Assembly (NCBI RefSeq): GCF_001457475.1
Contig: NZ_LN831029.1
Coordinates: forward strand, 4,402,001-4,466,000
Direction of reading: 5' to 3'
Source of the DNA: Achromobacter xylosoxidans
Lineage (GTDB): Bacteria > Pseudomonadota > Gammaproteobacteria > Burkholderiales > Burkholderiaceae_B
Length of the DNA: 64,000 nt
In this document: piece by piece, positions 10,888 to 22,043 of the stretch
Layout: the number at the start of each line of letters is the position of its first letter
Position numbering within the stretch: the first letter of the stretch is position 1
Program-made: the position numbers and the translations under genes
The notes under the pieces: generated by a model
The model's input: the letters and a program-made list of their open reading frames with translations, nothing else
What the model was told of the DNA's origin: nothing
Database searches by the model: none

Positions 10888-11929
10888 TCCCGCGCCCGGC
10901 AAAGCGAAGCGCCCCCCGCGGAGCCAACGGGCCGCGGCAACCGCGCCTGCCGCGGCGCGAACCAAGCCCCGTATCCAGAGCCTGGAGCAGGCGGCGCAGT
11001 GGTACGCCAGACTGCGCGACGAGCGCGCCACCGACGCGGATCGGGTCGCCTGGCAGGCCTGGCTGCAGGCGCCGGAGCATCAGGCCGCCTGGGCCTGTAT
11101 CGACAAGGTCAGCCGCAAGTTCGACCCGTTGCGCGGCTATGGCCCACCGGGCACGACAGCCGCGGTCGCCAGCGGCGAGGCGGCGCGACGCGCGGTGAAT
11201 GCCCGACGCCAGGCCCTGAAAGTCATTCCCGGCGTCATGGGCCTGGGCCTGTTCGCCCTGGGTTGGCGCTACACGCCGCTGCCCGAGATGGTGGCGGCGC
11301 TGCGGGCCGACCACCACACCGGCACCGGCAAGCGGCAGCGCCTGGTGTTGACGGACGGTTCGCGCGTATGGCTCAACACCCGCAGCGCGCTGGACGTGGA
11401 CTACCGGCGCCAGGAACGGCGCCTCATCGTCCTGGGCGGCGAAATCCTGGTCCAGACCGCGCAAGACAAGCTGCGGCGCCCGTTCTACGTGGATACGGTG
11501 CATGGCCGGCTGCAAGCCCTGGGCACCCGCTACTCGGTGCTCCTGGGCCGCGCATCAACGCGCGTCGACGTATTCGAGGGCTCAATGGAAATCCGCACGA
11601 ACGCGGGACGGACACTGCAGGTTCACGACGGGCAAGCCGCCACGTTCGACACCCAGCAAATACGCGCCCTGGCGGGCGCCGATCCGATGCGTGAAGCCTG
11701 GGTTCACGGCGTGGTGCCGGCGGACCACATCCGCCTGGCGGACTTGCTGGCCGAACTGGGCCGCTATCGCCACGGCCATCTCGGCGTCGCCCCGGAAGTG
11801 GCGGACATTCGCGTCATGGGCGTCTTCCCGACCGACGATACGGACCGGGCGCTGACCATGCTGGAGCAGACCCTGCCCATCCGGGTACGCCGTCGCCTGC
11901 CGTGGTGGACGACGGTCGAAGGTCGCTGA
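10880..11929 (+). CDS. FecR-like anti-sigma regulator
   Basis: 349 aa, GTG start overlapping the sigma factor stop. Order: a Pro/Ala-rich N-terminal stretch of about 35 residues, a cytoplasmic DUF4880-type domain (QAAQWYARLRDERATDADRVAWQAWLQAPEHQAAW), one TM helix (PGVMGLGLFALGW, about residues 117-130), the periplasmic FecR domain (LTDGSRVWLNTRSALDVDY, LGTRYSVLL), and a C-terminal domain that contacts the receptor signalling domain. It holds or activates the sigma factor depending on receptor status. Confidence 0.93.
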   Translation: MTDPAPGKAKRPPRSQRAAATAPAAARTKPRIQSLEQAAQWYARLRDERATDADRVAWQAWLQAPEHQAAWACIDKVSRKFDPLRGYGPPGTTAAVASGEAARRAVNARRQALKVIPGVMGLGLFALGWRYTPLPEMVAALRADHHTGTGKRQRLVLTDGSRVWLNTRSALDVDYRRQERRLIVLGGEILVQTAQDKLRRPFYVDTVHGRLQALGTRYSVLLGRASTRVDVFEGSMEIRTNAGRTLQVHDGQAATFDTQQIRALAGADPMREAWVHGVVPADHIRLADLLAELGRYRHGHLGVAPEVADIRVMGVFPTDDTDRALTMLEQTLPIRVRRRLPWWTTVEGR

Positions 11930-12188
11930 ACCGCCCCGAGTTGAAAGGCATCACGCCCGCGTCGGTCACCTTCCTTGATCCGCACGCATCGTACCGGCCT
12001 CGCCTCCTCAATAGGACCAAAGGCAGTTCCCCTTTTTCCGTCCAGTTCGGTTTAGTGCATAAGAGACGATGATCGGAGGAACGCGAGCCTTTCGTCCCGA
12101 TCCGGCCCGCCCACGGAACGCGACGGAAAACCGTGCCTGCCATCGATGGTCGTCTCTCCATCCAAGTCACTTCCGGAGAGATCAATTG

Positions 12189-14615
12189 ATGCCACGTCCC
12201 ATTATCCGCCCGCGTGGCCCCGCGCTGCGTCCGTTGGCGCTGGCACTGAACCTAGCCATGGCGGGCTCGCTGCTCGCCTCCATGGGCGCGATGCCCGCCG
12301 CACAGGCGCAGACCGCCGCCGCGCCGGCACGCCGTTACGACATTCCCGCCGGCCCGCTCAACACGACCTTGAACCGCTACGCAGAAGAAGCAGGGATATT
12401 GTTATCCGCGCCAGGCGTCCTGACACAAGGCAGGTACGGGCCTGGCCTGTCCGGCGCGGCGACCGTCGAACAGGGCTTCGCCCGGCTGCTTCAGGGCCAA
12501 GGATTGCAGGCAGTACGCCTGGCTGATGGTAGCTATGTCTTGCATCAGTCCACGCCGGATAGCCGTGCCGTGACCTTGCCTGCTGTGCGCGTAACGGCAA
12601 CGCCATCCGCGCCATCGGCAGTGCCCGAGCCCTATGCCGGCGGCCACGTGGCCCGGGGTGGCCGCCTGGGCTTGCTGGGCAACAAGGATGTCATGGAAAC
12701 GCCGTTCAGCACGAGCAGCTATACCTCGCGCATGATCGAGGATTGGCAGGCCGATACGGTGGCCGAGGTGTTGCGGGCGGACGCATCGGTAAGAGAGACG
12801 TTCCCCGAATCGGGTCCGACAGAATTCTTCAATGTGCGGGGCTTCCACATGCCAAGCACGGATTTCGCCTGGAATGGCCTTTTCGGTCTGACGCCGGGCT
12901 TTCGCGTCGCCACGGAGTTCCTTGAACGGGTGGAAGTGCTAAAAGGCCCGGGCGCTCTGTTGTATGGCATGACTCCGGCCGGTTCCGTGGGCGGGGTCAT
13001 CAACCTGGTGCCCAAACGCGCTGGCGACAAGCCGTTGACCCGCCTGACTACCAGGTATGCCTCGGATTCGGAGCTGGGCGCCCATTTGGACATGGGGCGA
13101 CGATTCGGACAGGAGAATGAATTCGGCATCCGGGTCAATACCGCCACATCCAATGGCAACACCGCATTGGACGGCCAGAGAGAGAAGCGGGAAATGGCCG
13201 CGGTGGCGCTCGACTTTCGCGCAGAGCGGCTGCGCATCGCGCTGGATGCCTACAGCATCGATGGCAAGAAGCGCGGCGCCATGCCGCTCTTCACCACTTT
13301 CGCCAACGAACACGTTCCTGCGGCTCCCGATCCTGCGACCAACACCATGCCGGGGGCGTATTCCTCCGAGCGCAGCAAGGCGCTCATCGGCTCGCTCGAA
13401 TTCGATTTCAACGAACATTGGACCGGATTCGCGGCCATCGGCACCAAGCATCAAAGCAGTTCCGGCTACATGAACAACGCGCTGGGCATGAATGCGCAAG
13501 CCTCGGGCGACTACATGGGCATGGCCAAGAATACGAGAAGCTTCTCCAACGTCAACGCCGCCAATGCCGGCATTCGCGGACGTCTGCGCACGGGCCCCGT
13601 CGGACACGAGATCACCTTCAGCGGCAATGCCATCCAACAAGCCGGCGGCGCCGTCCAAGGCCCGGTGACGATGTGGGCGTCGAACATCTACAGGCCAAGC
13701 CAACCCACGCTGACGGTCGGCCCGGCCATGGTGCCAAAATCGTCCGACTCCACCTTCAGCAGTATTGCCCTCAGCGACACGCTTTCGTTCTCGCAGGACA
13801 AGTACCTGCTGACGCTGGGCGCGCGGCAGCAGCGCGTCCGAACGAAGAACTATGCGCCGTCGGGCGCCGTGACTACCCGATATGATGAACAAGCGCTTAC
13901 GCCCGCCGTTGGCTTCGTCGTCAAGCCATGGGCCCCCCCCGTCTCCATTTACGCCAACTATATCGAAGGACTCTCGCAGGGCGACAGAGTCACGGATACC
14001 ACTGCCGCCAACTTTGGCGAGGTCTTCCCGCCGTACAAAAGCAAGCAGATGGAACTGGGGGCAAAGTGGGATGCAGGCAATCTACTGAATACCCTTGCCG
14101 TATTCCAGATCACTCGTCCGAGTCTCATCAAGGACAACGGCAGCAACAGATATGCGCCCGACGGAGAACAGCGCAATCGTGGCCTTGAATGGAACATCGC
14201 CGGCGCGGTGACACCGGGATTGCGCTTGCTGGGCGGAGCGACTTATCTCAAGGCGATCAACACACGGACCCGCGCCGGGCTGCTGGACGGAAGGATGGCC
14301 ATGGGCGTTCCCACCTGGTTGGTCAACCTGGGCGCCGAATGGGATACCCCGTGGTTGCCCGGCCTGACGCTCCGGGCCACGGCCATCCACACAGGCCGGC
14401 AATATGCCGACAACGCCAATACGCAGAAATTGCCGGCCTGGACTCGGGTCGATCTGGGCGCCCGGTACGTCACCCGGCTGGCGGCGCACCCTGTTGCTTT
14501 CCGTGCGGGCGTGGAGAATGCCTTCAATCAGCGCTATTGGTCAGGCGCGTGGAACGGCTTTTCCTCCGTCGGCGCGCCACGCACGGTCAAGCTGGCGGTC
14601 AGCGTGGATTTCTGA
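12189..14615 (+). CDS. TonB-dependent siderophore receptor with N-terminal signalling (STN) domain
   Basis: 808 aa from ATG 12189, chosen for GGAGAG 8 bases upstream. Signal peptide to about AQAQTAAA; the STN domain follows (YDIPAGPLNTTLNRYAEEAG through DGSYVLHQ), which makes this a transducer rather than a plain receptor. Next come a TonB-box-like LPAVRVTAT, a plug domain (VEVLKGPGALLYG, GGVINLVPK) and a 22-strand barrel ending in Phe. With the FecI/FecR pair upstream it forms a complete cell-surface signalling unit; the ligand, a ferric siderophore, is not identifiable. The 259-base gap before it may hold an ECF promoter; I could not assign one firmly. Confidence 0.94.
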   Translation: MPRPIIRPRGPALRPLALALNLAMAGSLLASMGAMPAAQAQTAAAPARRYDIPAGPLNTTLNRYAEEAGILLSAPGVLTQGRYGPGLSGAATVEQGFARLLQGQGLQAVRLADGSYVLHQSTPDSRAVTLPAVRVTATPSAPSAVPEPYAGGHVARGGRLGLLGNKDVMETPFSTSSYTSRMIEDWQADTVAEVLRADASVRETFPESGPTEFFNVRGFHMPSTDFAWNGLFGLTPGFRVATEFLERVEVLKGPGALLYGMTPAGSVGGVINLVPKRAGDKPLTRLTTRYASDSELGAHLDMGRRFGQENEFGIRVNTATSNGNTALDGQREKREMAAVALDFRAERLRIALDAYSIDGKKRGAMPLFTTFANEHVPAAPDPATNTMPGAYSSERSKALIGSLEFDFNEHWTGFAAIGTKHQSSSGYMNNALGMNAQASGDYMGMAKNTRSFSNVNAANAGIRGRLRTGPVGHEITFSGNAIQQAGGAVQGPVTMWASNIYRPSQPTLTVGPAMVPKSSDSTFSSIALSDTLSFSQDKYLLTLGARQQRVRTKNYAPSGAVTTRYDEQALTPAVGFVVKPWAPPVSIYANYIEGLSQGDRVTDTTAANFGEVFPPYKSKQMELGAKWDAGNLLNTLAVFQITRPSLIKDNGSNRYAPDGEQRNRGLEWNIAGAVTPGLRLLGGATYLKAINTRTRAGLLDGRMAMGVPTWLVNLGAEWDTPWLPGLTLRATAIHTGRQYADNANTQKLPAWTRVDLGARYVTRLAAHPVAFRAGVENAFNQRYWSGAWNGFSSVGAPRTVKLAVSVDF

Positions 14616-14667
14616 CTTGCGGCCCATCGCATGACGTGCGACTGCGCACTTAGGTGGCCCTTGCCCC

Positions 14668-14874
14668 CTACCCCGCCTCGCCATGCCGCGCCCGCCACGC
14701 CTTGAGCGCGGCGCGGTATTCGTCCATGGCTTCGTTGTAGGTGTCGTAGACGCAGGGGATACAGCCGCTGTTGCAGCATTCCTCGGGCGCGGGGGCCTCC
14801 GGCGGGACGGGCGGCGGATCGTCGTCGACGGGCGGAGTGGTGTTCGGGGTATCGGGGGTATTCGCGGGACTCAT
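14668..14874 (-). CDS. Small oxidoreductase-like domain protein (PF09791 type)
   Basis: 68 aa. A Pro-rich acidic N-terminus is followed by CCNSGCIPCVYDTYNEAMDEYRAALKAW, which matches the short cysteine-rich oxidoreductase-like module (CCxSGCxxCVxDxYxxE). The four closely spaced cysteines suggest metal or redox binding; the biochemical role is not established. The ATG overlaps the stop of the upstream acetyltransferase (ATGA), so the two are co-translated. Confidence 0.8.
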   Translation of the reverse strand: MSPANTPDTPNTTPPVDDDPPPVPPEAPAPEECCNSGCIPCVYDTYNEAMDEYRAALKAWRARHGEAG

Positions 14875-15446
14875 GGCCGCATGTTAGCGCCGATCGGCGC
14901 CGCCTCGTCCGCCAGCGCCCGCCATTGCTGGCGCCGGATCTCGTAGCGCAGCTTGCGCGCCTCCCCTTCGCCGGTGGTCTCGATCCAGCGCATCCCGCAT
15001 TTTTCCATGACGCGCAGCGACGCGGCGTTGGCCTGTATGGCCACGGCGCTCAGCGCGTCCACCGGCAGGCGTTCGAATCCCAGCGCCAGCAGGGCGCGGG
15101 TGATTTCCGAGGCGTAGCCCCGGCCCCAACAGGTGGGCAGGAACGCGTAGGCGATCTCGACCCGCTCGATCTTGCCCGACAGCGCCAGCTTGAGGCCGGC
15201 TCGGCCGGCCAGTGCGCCGCTGTCGCGCTCGCTCAGCGCATACATGCCATAGCCATGTTCGGCCCAGTGCAGCATGTTGTGCTCGACGTAGCGCCGGCTG
15301 GCCGTGGCGTCGCGGGTGCCGCCCATGGTGGCCATCAGGGCAGCGTCGGCGTGCATCGCCGCGATGAAGGGCAGATGGGTCGACGACATGCGCTCGGCGC
15401 GCAGGCGCCGGGTGACGAAGGATTCGGGCAGCAGGGCGGACGGCAT
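14871..15446 (-). CDS. GNAT N-acetyltransferase, RimJ/RimL type
   Basis: 191 aa from ATG 15446. RimJ/RimL-type features: TRRLRAERMS at the start, ATMGGTRDATASRRYV, the acetyl-CoA motif LPTCWGRGYASEITRALLALGFE, and the C-terminal NAASLRVMEKCGMRWIE. Substrate, protein N-terminus or small amine, is unknown. Its stop overlaps the next gene's start. Confidence 0.88.
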   Translation of the reverse strand: MPSALLPESFVTRRLRAERMSSTHLPFIAAMHADAALMATMGGTRDATASRRYVEHNMLHWAEHGYGMYALSERDSGALAGRAGLKLALSGKIERVEIAYAFLPTCWGRGYASEITRALLALGFERLPVDALSAVAIQANAASLRVMEKCGMRWIETTGEGEARKLRYEIRRQQWRALADEAAPIGANMRP

Positions 15447-15537
15447 GATCTCGAAGCATGGACACACACGGTGCCTTGCATCATATCCATGCCCGCCCCT
15501 GCATGCCATCGCACTTTCGCACCGTGGACACACCCTG

Positions 15538-16173
15538 CTAGCCGCGCCGCAGGCCCAGGAAGCTCCAGTGCACGTCGGCGCGGTCCAGCATGTCTTCGCG
15601 CCTGACGAGATGATGCGCCGACAGCCCATGCCCGGCCGCCAGCGCGATGGTCTCCTCGGCCGATACATCGAACATGCGGCGGCCGGGCGGCACCGGACCG
15701 TGGCGCAGCGACATCAGAATCTGGCCGCCGGGCGCCAGCAGGGCCGCCAGCGCCGCCATGCCACGGGCGCGCTCGTCCGCGTCCAGGTGCATCCAGACGG
15801 CGGTCAGCATGATCACGTCGAACTCGCGCCCTTGCAGGCCTGCAAGTTCGGGCAAGGCGTCATCGACCCATTCCAGGTTGGGCAGCGCGTGGCGGCGCTG
15901 GCCCTCGCGCCGCAGCTCGGGCGTGGGTTCGGCCGCCACCACCTGGTGGCCCATGCGCGCCAGCGCGGCGGCGTCGCGGCCCGAACCGGCGCCGATGTCG
16001 GCGATGCGCGACGGCGTCGCCGGGATCAGGTGCGCCACGTCGCGGTGGACGTCGGCGAAGGCGATGCTCTCGTACTGCTCGGCCAGGGCCGCGGCGTTTT
16101 CGCCGTAACCCTGGGTGCCCGAGACCACGGCCCCGCCGCCGTCGACAGCTTGCGCGGGATCGGCGGCGCTCAT
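15538..16173 (-). CDS. Class I SAM-dependent methyltransferase
   Basis: 211 aa. Motif I is ADIGAGSGRDAAALARMG, with post-I acid in VVAAEPTPELR, then DVIMLTAVWMHLD (motif II-III) and LAPGGQILMSLRHG. The start overlaps the stop of the upstream lytic transglycosylase gene (ATGA), so the two are coupled. Small-molecule methyltransferase; substrate unknown. Confidence 0.87.
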   Translation of the reverse strand: MSAADPAQAVDGGGAVVSGTQGYGENAAALAEQYESIAFADVHRDVAHLIPATPSRIADIGAGSGRDAAALARMGHQVVAAEPTPELRREGQRRHALPNLEWVDDALPELAGLQGREFDVIMLTAVWMHLDADERARGMAALAALLAPGGQILMSLRHGPVPPGRRMFDVSAEETIALAAGHGLSAHHLVRREDMLDRADVHWSFLGLRRG

Positions 16174-17732
16174 TTGGCCTTGAGCGCGTCGTAGATGCGC
16201 TTGCCGACGCGGCCGTCCTGCGGCAGGTTGCGCTTTTCCTGCTCGGCGCGCACCGCGTCGCGGGTCTTGGCGCCGGGGATGCCGTCGGCGGTGCCGACGT
16301 CATAGCCGCGGGCGTTGAGCATCTCCTGCACTTCCTTGATCTGCGCGCGCGACAGGCCGGGGTCGTCCGTCGGCCAGGCCGTGGCCAGCGCCGGGCCGCC
16401 CTGCAGGCGGTTCAGCAGCAACGCCACCGCCAGCCCATAGCGGCGCGACTGGTTGTAGTGCAGGATCGCGTCGAAATTGACGGTGGCCAGGAACACCGGG
16501 CCCTTGGCGCCGGTGGGCGCGAACAGGTAGGCCTGCTGGTCGTTGCCGCTGGCCAGCTTGAGCGCGGAACCGTCGCCCTGCTTGAGGCCCGCCTGGGCCC
16601 ACTGCGCGATGCTGCGGCGGTCCTGCGAGCCGACGTATTCGGCGTCGGGCGCGGGCGGAATGGCGGCGGCCACGTCGGCCGGCACGCGCACCTCCACCAC
16701 CGCCGGCAGGCCGTGGGTCCATTTGGCGCGGCGCTTGCGCAGGTGGTTGGCGGTCGAGGCCAGGGCGTCGGGCAGCGAGTTGTACAGGTCGATCTTGCCG
16801 TCGCCGTCGCCGTCCGCCGCCAGCTCGTAGAACGAGGTGGGGATGAACTGCGTCATGCCGAAGGCGCCGCTCCAGGAGCCGACGAAGTTGTCGGCCGGCA
16901 CCACGCCGTCGCGCAGCAGGCGCACGGAGGCGTAGGCGTTCTTTTCCCACAGTGTCTTGTTCTCGGTGCAGGCGCGGGTCAGCCAGGCATTGAGCACGTC
17001 GGTCTTGCCGACCTGGCGGCCGTAGTTGGTCTCGATGCCGAAAATGGCGACCAGCGTGGCCGGGTCCACCTGGTACTGCTGGCTGATGTCGCCCAATTGC
17101 TTGCCGTACTTGGCGAGCACCGCGCGGCCGTCGGCCACGCGTTCTTCGTCGACCGTCTTGGCGATGTAGTCCCACCAGCTTTCACGGCCCTCGGGCTGGC
17201 CCTGGGCGGATGCCACGGTGGTGGGCAGCAGCTTGGCCTTGGCGGTGTACTTGTCCCAGTCGGCCACGGTCAGGCCGTTGGCGGTGGCGCCCTTGCGCAG
17301 CTTGGCGATACACGCCTTGGTGTCGAGTTCGGTCGGGATGATGACCGTGGGCGCGGCCGGCGTGGCGGTCGCGGCGGGAACCTGGGCCGGCGCCACGGCA
17401 GGCGCCACGGCAGGCGCGGCGGCCGGGGCGGCGGCGGGAGCAGCCGCCGGGGCCGGTGCGTGCGCGTTCGTCGGCGGGGCGGCTCGCGTATCGTCGGGCG
17501 TCGCCACGGGCGTGGCGGCGGGCGCGGCGGCCGGCGTGGCCGGATCGTCGAAGCTGCGCTTTGGCGTCAGCACCGGCCCGGACGTGGCGGGCTGCGCGCC
17601 GGGACTGCGCGTGCCGGTGGCCGAAGCAGGCGACTGGGCCTGGGCCGTGCCCAGGGCGGCAACGCTCAGCGCGGCGGCCAGCACCGCGCGCGCCAGGGGA
17701 TCGATTCGGGTGCGAAGCGCATTCTGTCGCAT
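16170..17732 (-). CDS. Lytic murein transglycosylase (MltB/SLT_2 type) with peptidoglycan-binding domain
   Basis: 520 aa. Signal peptide to about TAQAQS, then an Ala/Pro-rich low-complexity linker (about residues 35-125, many APA repeats). The catalytic domain carries IFGIETNYGRQVG, whose Glu is the acid/base, along with GAFGMTQFIPTSF. The C-terminal PG_binding_1 domain (GLSRAQIKEVQEMLNARGYDVGTADG) completes it. It cleaves glycan strands to 1,6-anhydromuropeptides in the periplasm. The long linker is unusual but not rare in high-GC relatives. Confidence 0.92.
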   Translation of the reverse strand: MRQNALRTRIDPLARAVLAAALSVAALGTAQAQSPASATGTRSPGAQPATSGPVLTPKRSFDDPATPAAAPAATPVATPDDTRAAPPTNAHAPAPAAAPAAAPAAAPAVAPAVAPAQVPAATATPAAPTVIIPTELDTKACIAKLRKGATANGLTVADWDKYTAKAKLLPTTVASAQGQPEGRESWWDYIAKTVDEERVADGRAVLAKYGKQLGDISQQYQVDPATLVAIFGIETNYGRQVGKTDVLNAWLTRACTENKTLWEKNAYASVRLLRDGVVPADNFVGSWSGAFGMTQFIPTSFYELAADGDGDGKIDLYNSLPDALASTANHLRKRRAKWTHGLPAVVEVRVPADVAAAIPPAPDAEYVGSQDRRSIAQWAQAGLKQGDGSALKLASGNDQQAYLFAPTGAKGPVFLATVNFDAILHYNQSRRYGLAVALLLNRLQGGPALATAWPTDDPGLSRAQIKEVQEMLNARGYDVGTADGIPGAKTRDAVRAEQEKRNLPQDGRVGKRIYDALKAK

Positions 17733-17834
17733 GGTTATCCTGAAAAATCGAAGTCAGCCCGGATCGTACCGCGAGCGGGCGCCGAAATCGAACCGGCGCA
17801 TTGCCAAGAGAAATGGGGCGTTACCCGTGCTTCG

Positions 17835-18554
17835 CTAACGGCTCGCGCGCTCCGGTCCGAACCAATACTGCGACCGCACCTCATCCGACGAATACCACGG
17901 CAGCAGGCCGATGCTGTGCGACTCGCGCCGCACGCTCACCAGCAGCCCGCCCGCCTGTGGCCGCAGCAGCGCCACGGTGCGGAACACGCCCATGGATTCG
18001 TACTGGCGCCAGTCGCGCCGGGCACTGATCCAGAAACGGCCCTGGGTGCAGCCGCCGAAATGCTGGACGCCGGGCAGGGCCGCCAGCGGGCCGTCGGCCG
18101 GGCGGTCGACGCCGGCCGTGGCGTCGCGCAGGGGCAGCAGGCCCGTGAACCGGCCCCCTTGGCCGTCGTCGGCCACCACTTGCCAGCCTTGCGGCGCCGC
18201 GTTGAAGGTGACGCGGGCGGCCGGCGTGGGGCGCCAGGCGTGCTCCGCGGTATCCGGCAGGCCCGGCAGGTCCAGCGTGTAGGCCAGGAAACGGCGCAGG
18301 TCGCCAACCCCGGCGGCCGCCTCGCCCGCGCGCGGTTCGCCCGCGACGCGGTAGGTGCCGGACAGGTCCGGACATTGCGCGGGGTCCGACGGCAACACCA
18401 GCGCCGTGCCGTCCTTGAATGGCGGCCAGGCCACGCGCACCTCGTCCACGGTCGACACGCCGCAGCCGGCCAGCGTCGCCAGCGCCAGCGCCGCCATCAG
18501 CCATCTTGGCGCGGCCCTGCGCCGCCCGGATCCCCGCCTTGTCGTCATGCGCAT
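17835..18554 (-). CDS. Putative lipoprotein of unknown function
   Basis: 239 aa from ATG 18554 (GGAGG 10 bases upstream); ATG 18548 is an alternative. An Arg-rich start, hydrophobic segment WLMAALALATLAGC and lipobox LAGC indicate lipid attachment at the first Cys. The mature protein has DLSGTYRVAGE and a later GCTQGRFWISARRDWRQYESMGVFRTVALLR region; no family recognised. Divergent from the LysR gene. Confidence 0.72.
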   Translation of the reverse strand: MRMTTRRGSGRRRAAPRWLMAALALATLAGCGVSTVDEVRVAWPPFKDGTALVLPSDPAQCPDLSGTYRVAGEPRAGEAAAGVGDLRRFLAYTLDLPGLPDTAEHAWRPTPAARVTFNAAPQGWQVVADDGQGGRFTGLLPLRDATAGVDRPADGPLAALPGVQHFGGCTQGRFWISARRDWRQYESMGVFRTVALLRPQAGGLLVSVRRESHSIGLLPWYSSDEVRSQYWFGPERASR

Positions 18555-18632
18555 CGCACAGCCGCCTCCCTGGCGACGAACTATACCGAAACGCCAGGGC
18601 CGCGTTGCCAAGGACCCGGCGCGGGAGAATAA

Positions 18633-20574
<1,942 letters not shown>

Positions 20575-20722
20575 CGCGCCCGCGGCCCGGCCATGCGGGT
20601 TGCGCATGACCCGGTTCGAAACCGGCATGCCCGCCCGGCCCCTTTCGTCCCTACCATAGTCCCGAGCGGACGGCGGCCCTGCGCCGCCCGCCAGAGACCA
20701 TGACGACAAGGGGCAAGACCAC

Positions 20723-21988
20723 ATGACTGACACCGTCCAGGCCCGGCTGCGCGCCGGCATGTTGACCGGTTTGCGCGACGGCGGCGTGTGCCGCTTCAGC
20801 GCCATTCCCTACGCCGAGCCGCCCGTCGGAGCGCTGCGCTTCGCGCCGCCCGAGCCGGCCCGCTGGCAAGGTCCGCGCGACGCCACCCGCCCGGGCAGCG
20901 TGGCGCCGCAACTGCCGTCGCGCCTGCGCGGCGCCATGGGTGACTTCGAGGCGCCGCAGGCCGAAGACTGCCTGCACCTGACGGTGTGGACGCCCGCCGC
21001 CGATGAGCGCCGCCGGCCGGTGGTGGTGTGGCTGCATGGCGGCGCCTGGCAAAGCGGTGGCGGCGCGCTCGACTGGTATGACGGCGCCGCCCTGGCGGCG
21101 CGCGGCGACCTGGTGGTGGTGGCGGTGAACTACCGGCTGGCCGCGCTGGGCTGGCTGCACGTGCCCGGCCAGACCGCCAACGTGGGACTGCTGGACCAGG
21201 AATGCGCCATCGACTGGGTGCTCGACAACATCCAGGACCTGGGCGGCGACCCCGCCCGCGTCACGCTGATGGGCCAGTCGGCCGGCGCGTCGTCGATCTG
21301 CGCCATACTGGCGCGGCGCCCGCGCTTTGGCCGCGCCATCCTGCAAAGCGCGGCGCTTGGCCGCGGCTTTCGCAGCAGCGCGCAGGCCGCGGCATTGGGG
21401 CAGGTGTTTCTGGACGCCGCCGGCGCCGGCGATCTTGAACAGGCCCGCGCCCTGCCGGTCGAGCGCCTGCTGAGCGCGCAGCGGGCGCCCCAGGTGATTG
21501 CCGCCCTCGAGGCCGAAGGCAGCCGCCGCAGCCTGTTCGGGCCGGTGCTGGACGGCCAGGTGCTGCCCGCCGACATCGCGCCCGCCTTGAAATCGGCGGC
21601 CGGCCGCGCGGACGTGCTGGTCAGCTACACCCGCGACGAAATGGCGGCCTTCCCGGACGGCGACGGCCCCGACTGCGCGCTGGCCAGCGAAGCCGTGTTC
21701 GGCGCGCCCTCGCGGCAATGGGCCGCGGATGCCGCCGCGCAGGGCCGCCAGGCCTGGCTGGCGCGCTTCGACGTGGCGCCCACGCCTCGCTTCCGGGCCT
21801 GCCATTGCATCGAGCTGCCGTTCGTCTTCGACACGCTCGCGGCCTTTGCCGCCGCGCCCATGCTGCGCGGCCTGCCGCCCACGCAGGCCGCCACGCTGGC
21901 CCGGGCGACGCAACGCGCCTGGATCGCATTCATCCGCGGCGAGGCGCCCGGCTGGGCGCCCGCGCCGCATCAGCAAGTCCTGGCCTGA
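20723..21988 (+). CDS. Type B carboxylesterase / para-nitrobenzyl esterase family
   Basis: 421 aa, no signal peptide. Alpha/beta-hydrolase features: oxyanion VVWLHGGAWQSGGG, nucleophile GQSAGA, EDCLHLTVWTP and GLLDQECAIDWVLDNI blocks typical of the family, and a late His in FRACHCIELPFVF. It is somewhat shorter than the 480-550 aa typical of the family. The Bug-family gene follows 55 bases later on the same strand, so an ester may be imported and hydrolysed; inference. Confidence 0.9.
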   Translation: MTDTVQARLRAGMLTGLRDGGVCRFSAIPYAEPPVGALRFAPPEPARWQGPRDATRPGSVAPQLPSRLRGAMGDFEAPQAEDCLHLTVWTPAADERRRPVVVWLHGGAWQSGGGALDWYDGAALAARGDLVVVAVNYRLAALGWLHVPGQTANVGLLDQECAIDWVLDNIQDLGGDPARVTLMGQSAGASSICAILARRPRFGRAILQSAALGRGFRSSAQAAALGQVFLDAAGAGDLEQARALPVERLLSAQRAPQVIAALEAEGSRRSLFGPVLDGQVLPADIAPALKSAAGRADVLVSYTRDEMAAFPDGDGPDCALASEAVFGAPSRQWAADAAAQGRQAWLARFDVAPTPRFRACHCIELPFVFDTLAAFAAAPMLRGLPPTQAATLARATQRAWIAFIRGEAPGWAPAPHQQVLA

Positions 21989-22043
21989 AGCCGGACGCCG
22001 GGCGCAAGACCCGGCGCATCCAACACCGACAAGGGGAATACCA

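Noticed and set aside
16458..18632. Long plus-strand open frame across the transglycosylase and lipoprotein genes
   Set aside because: Composition is that of a shadow frame (His/Arg/Gly-rich, no motifs); the minus-strand genes have signal peptide, catalytic Glu motif and lipobox.
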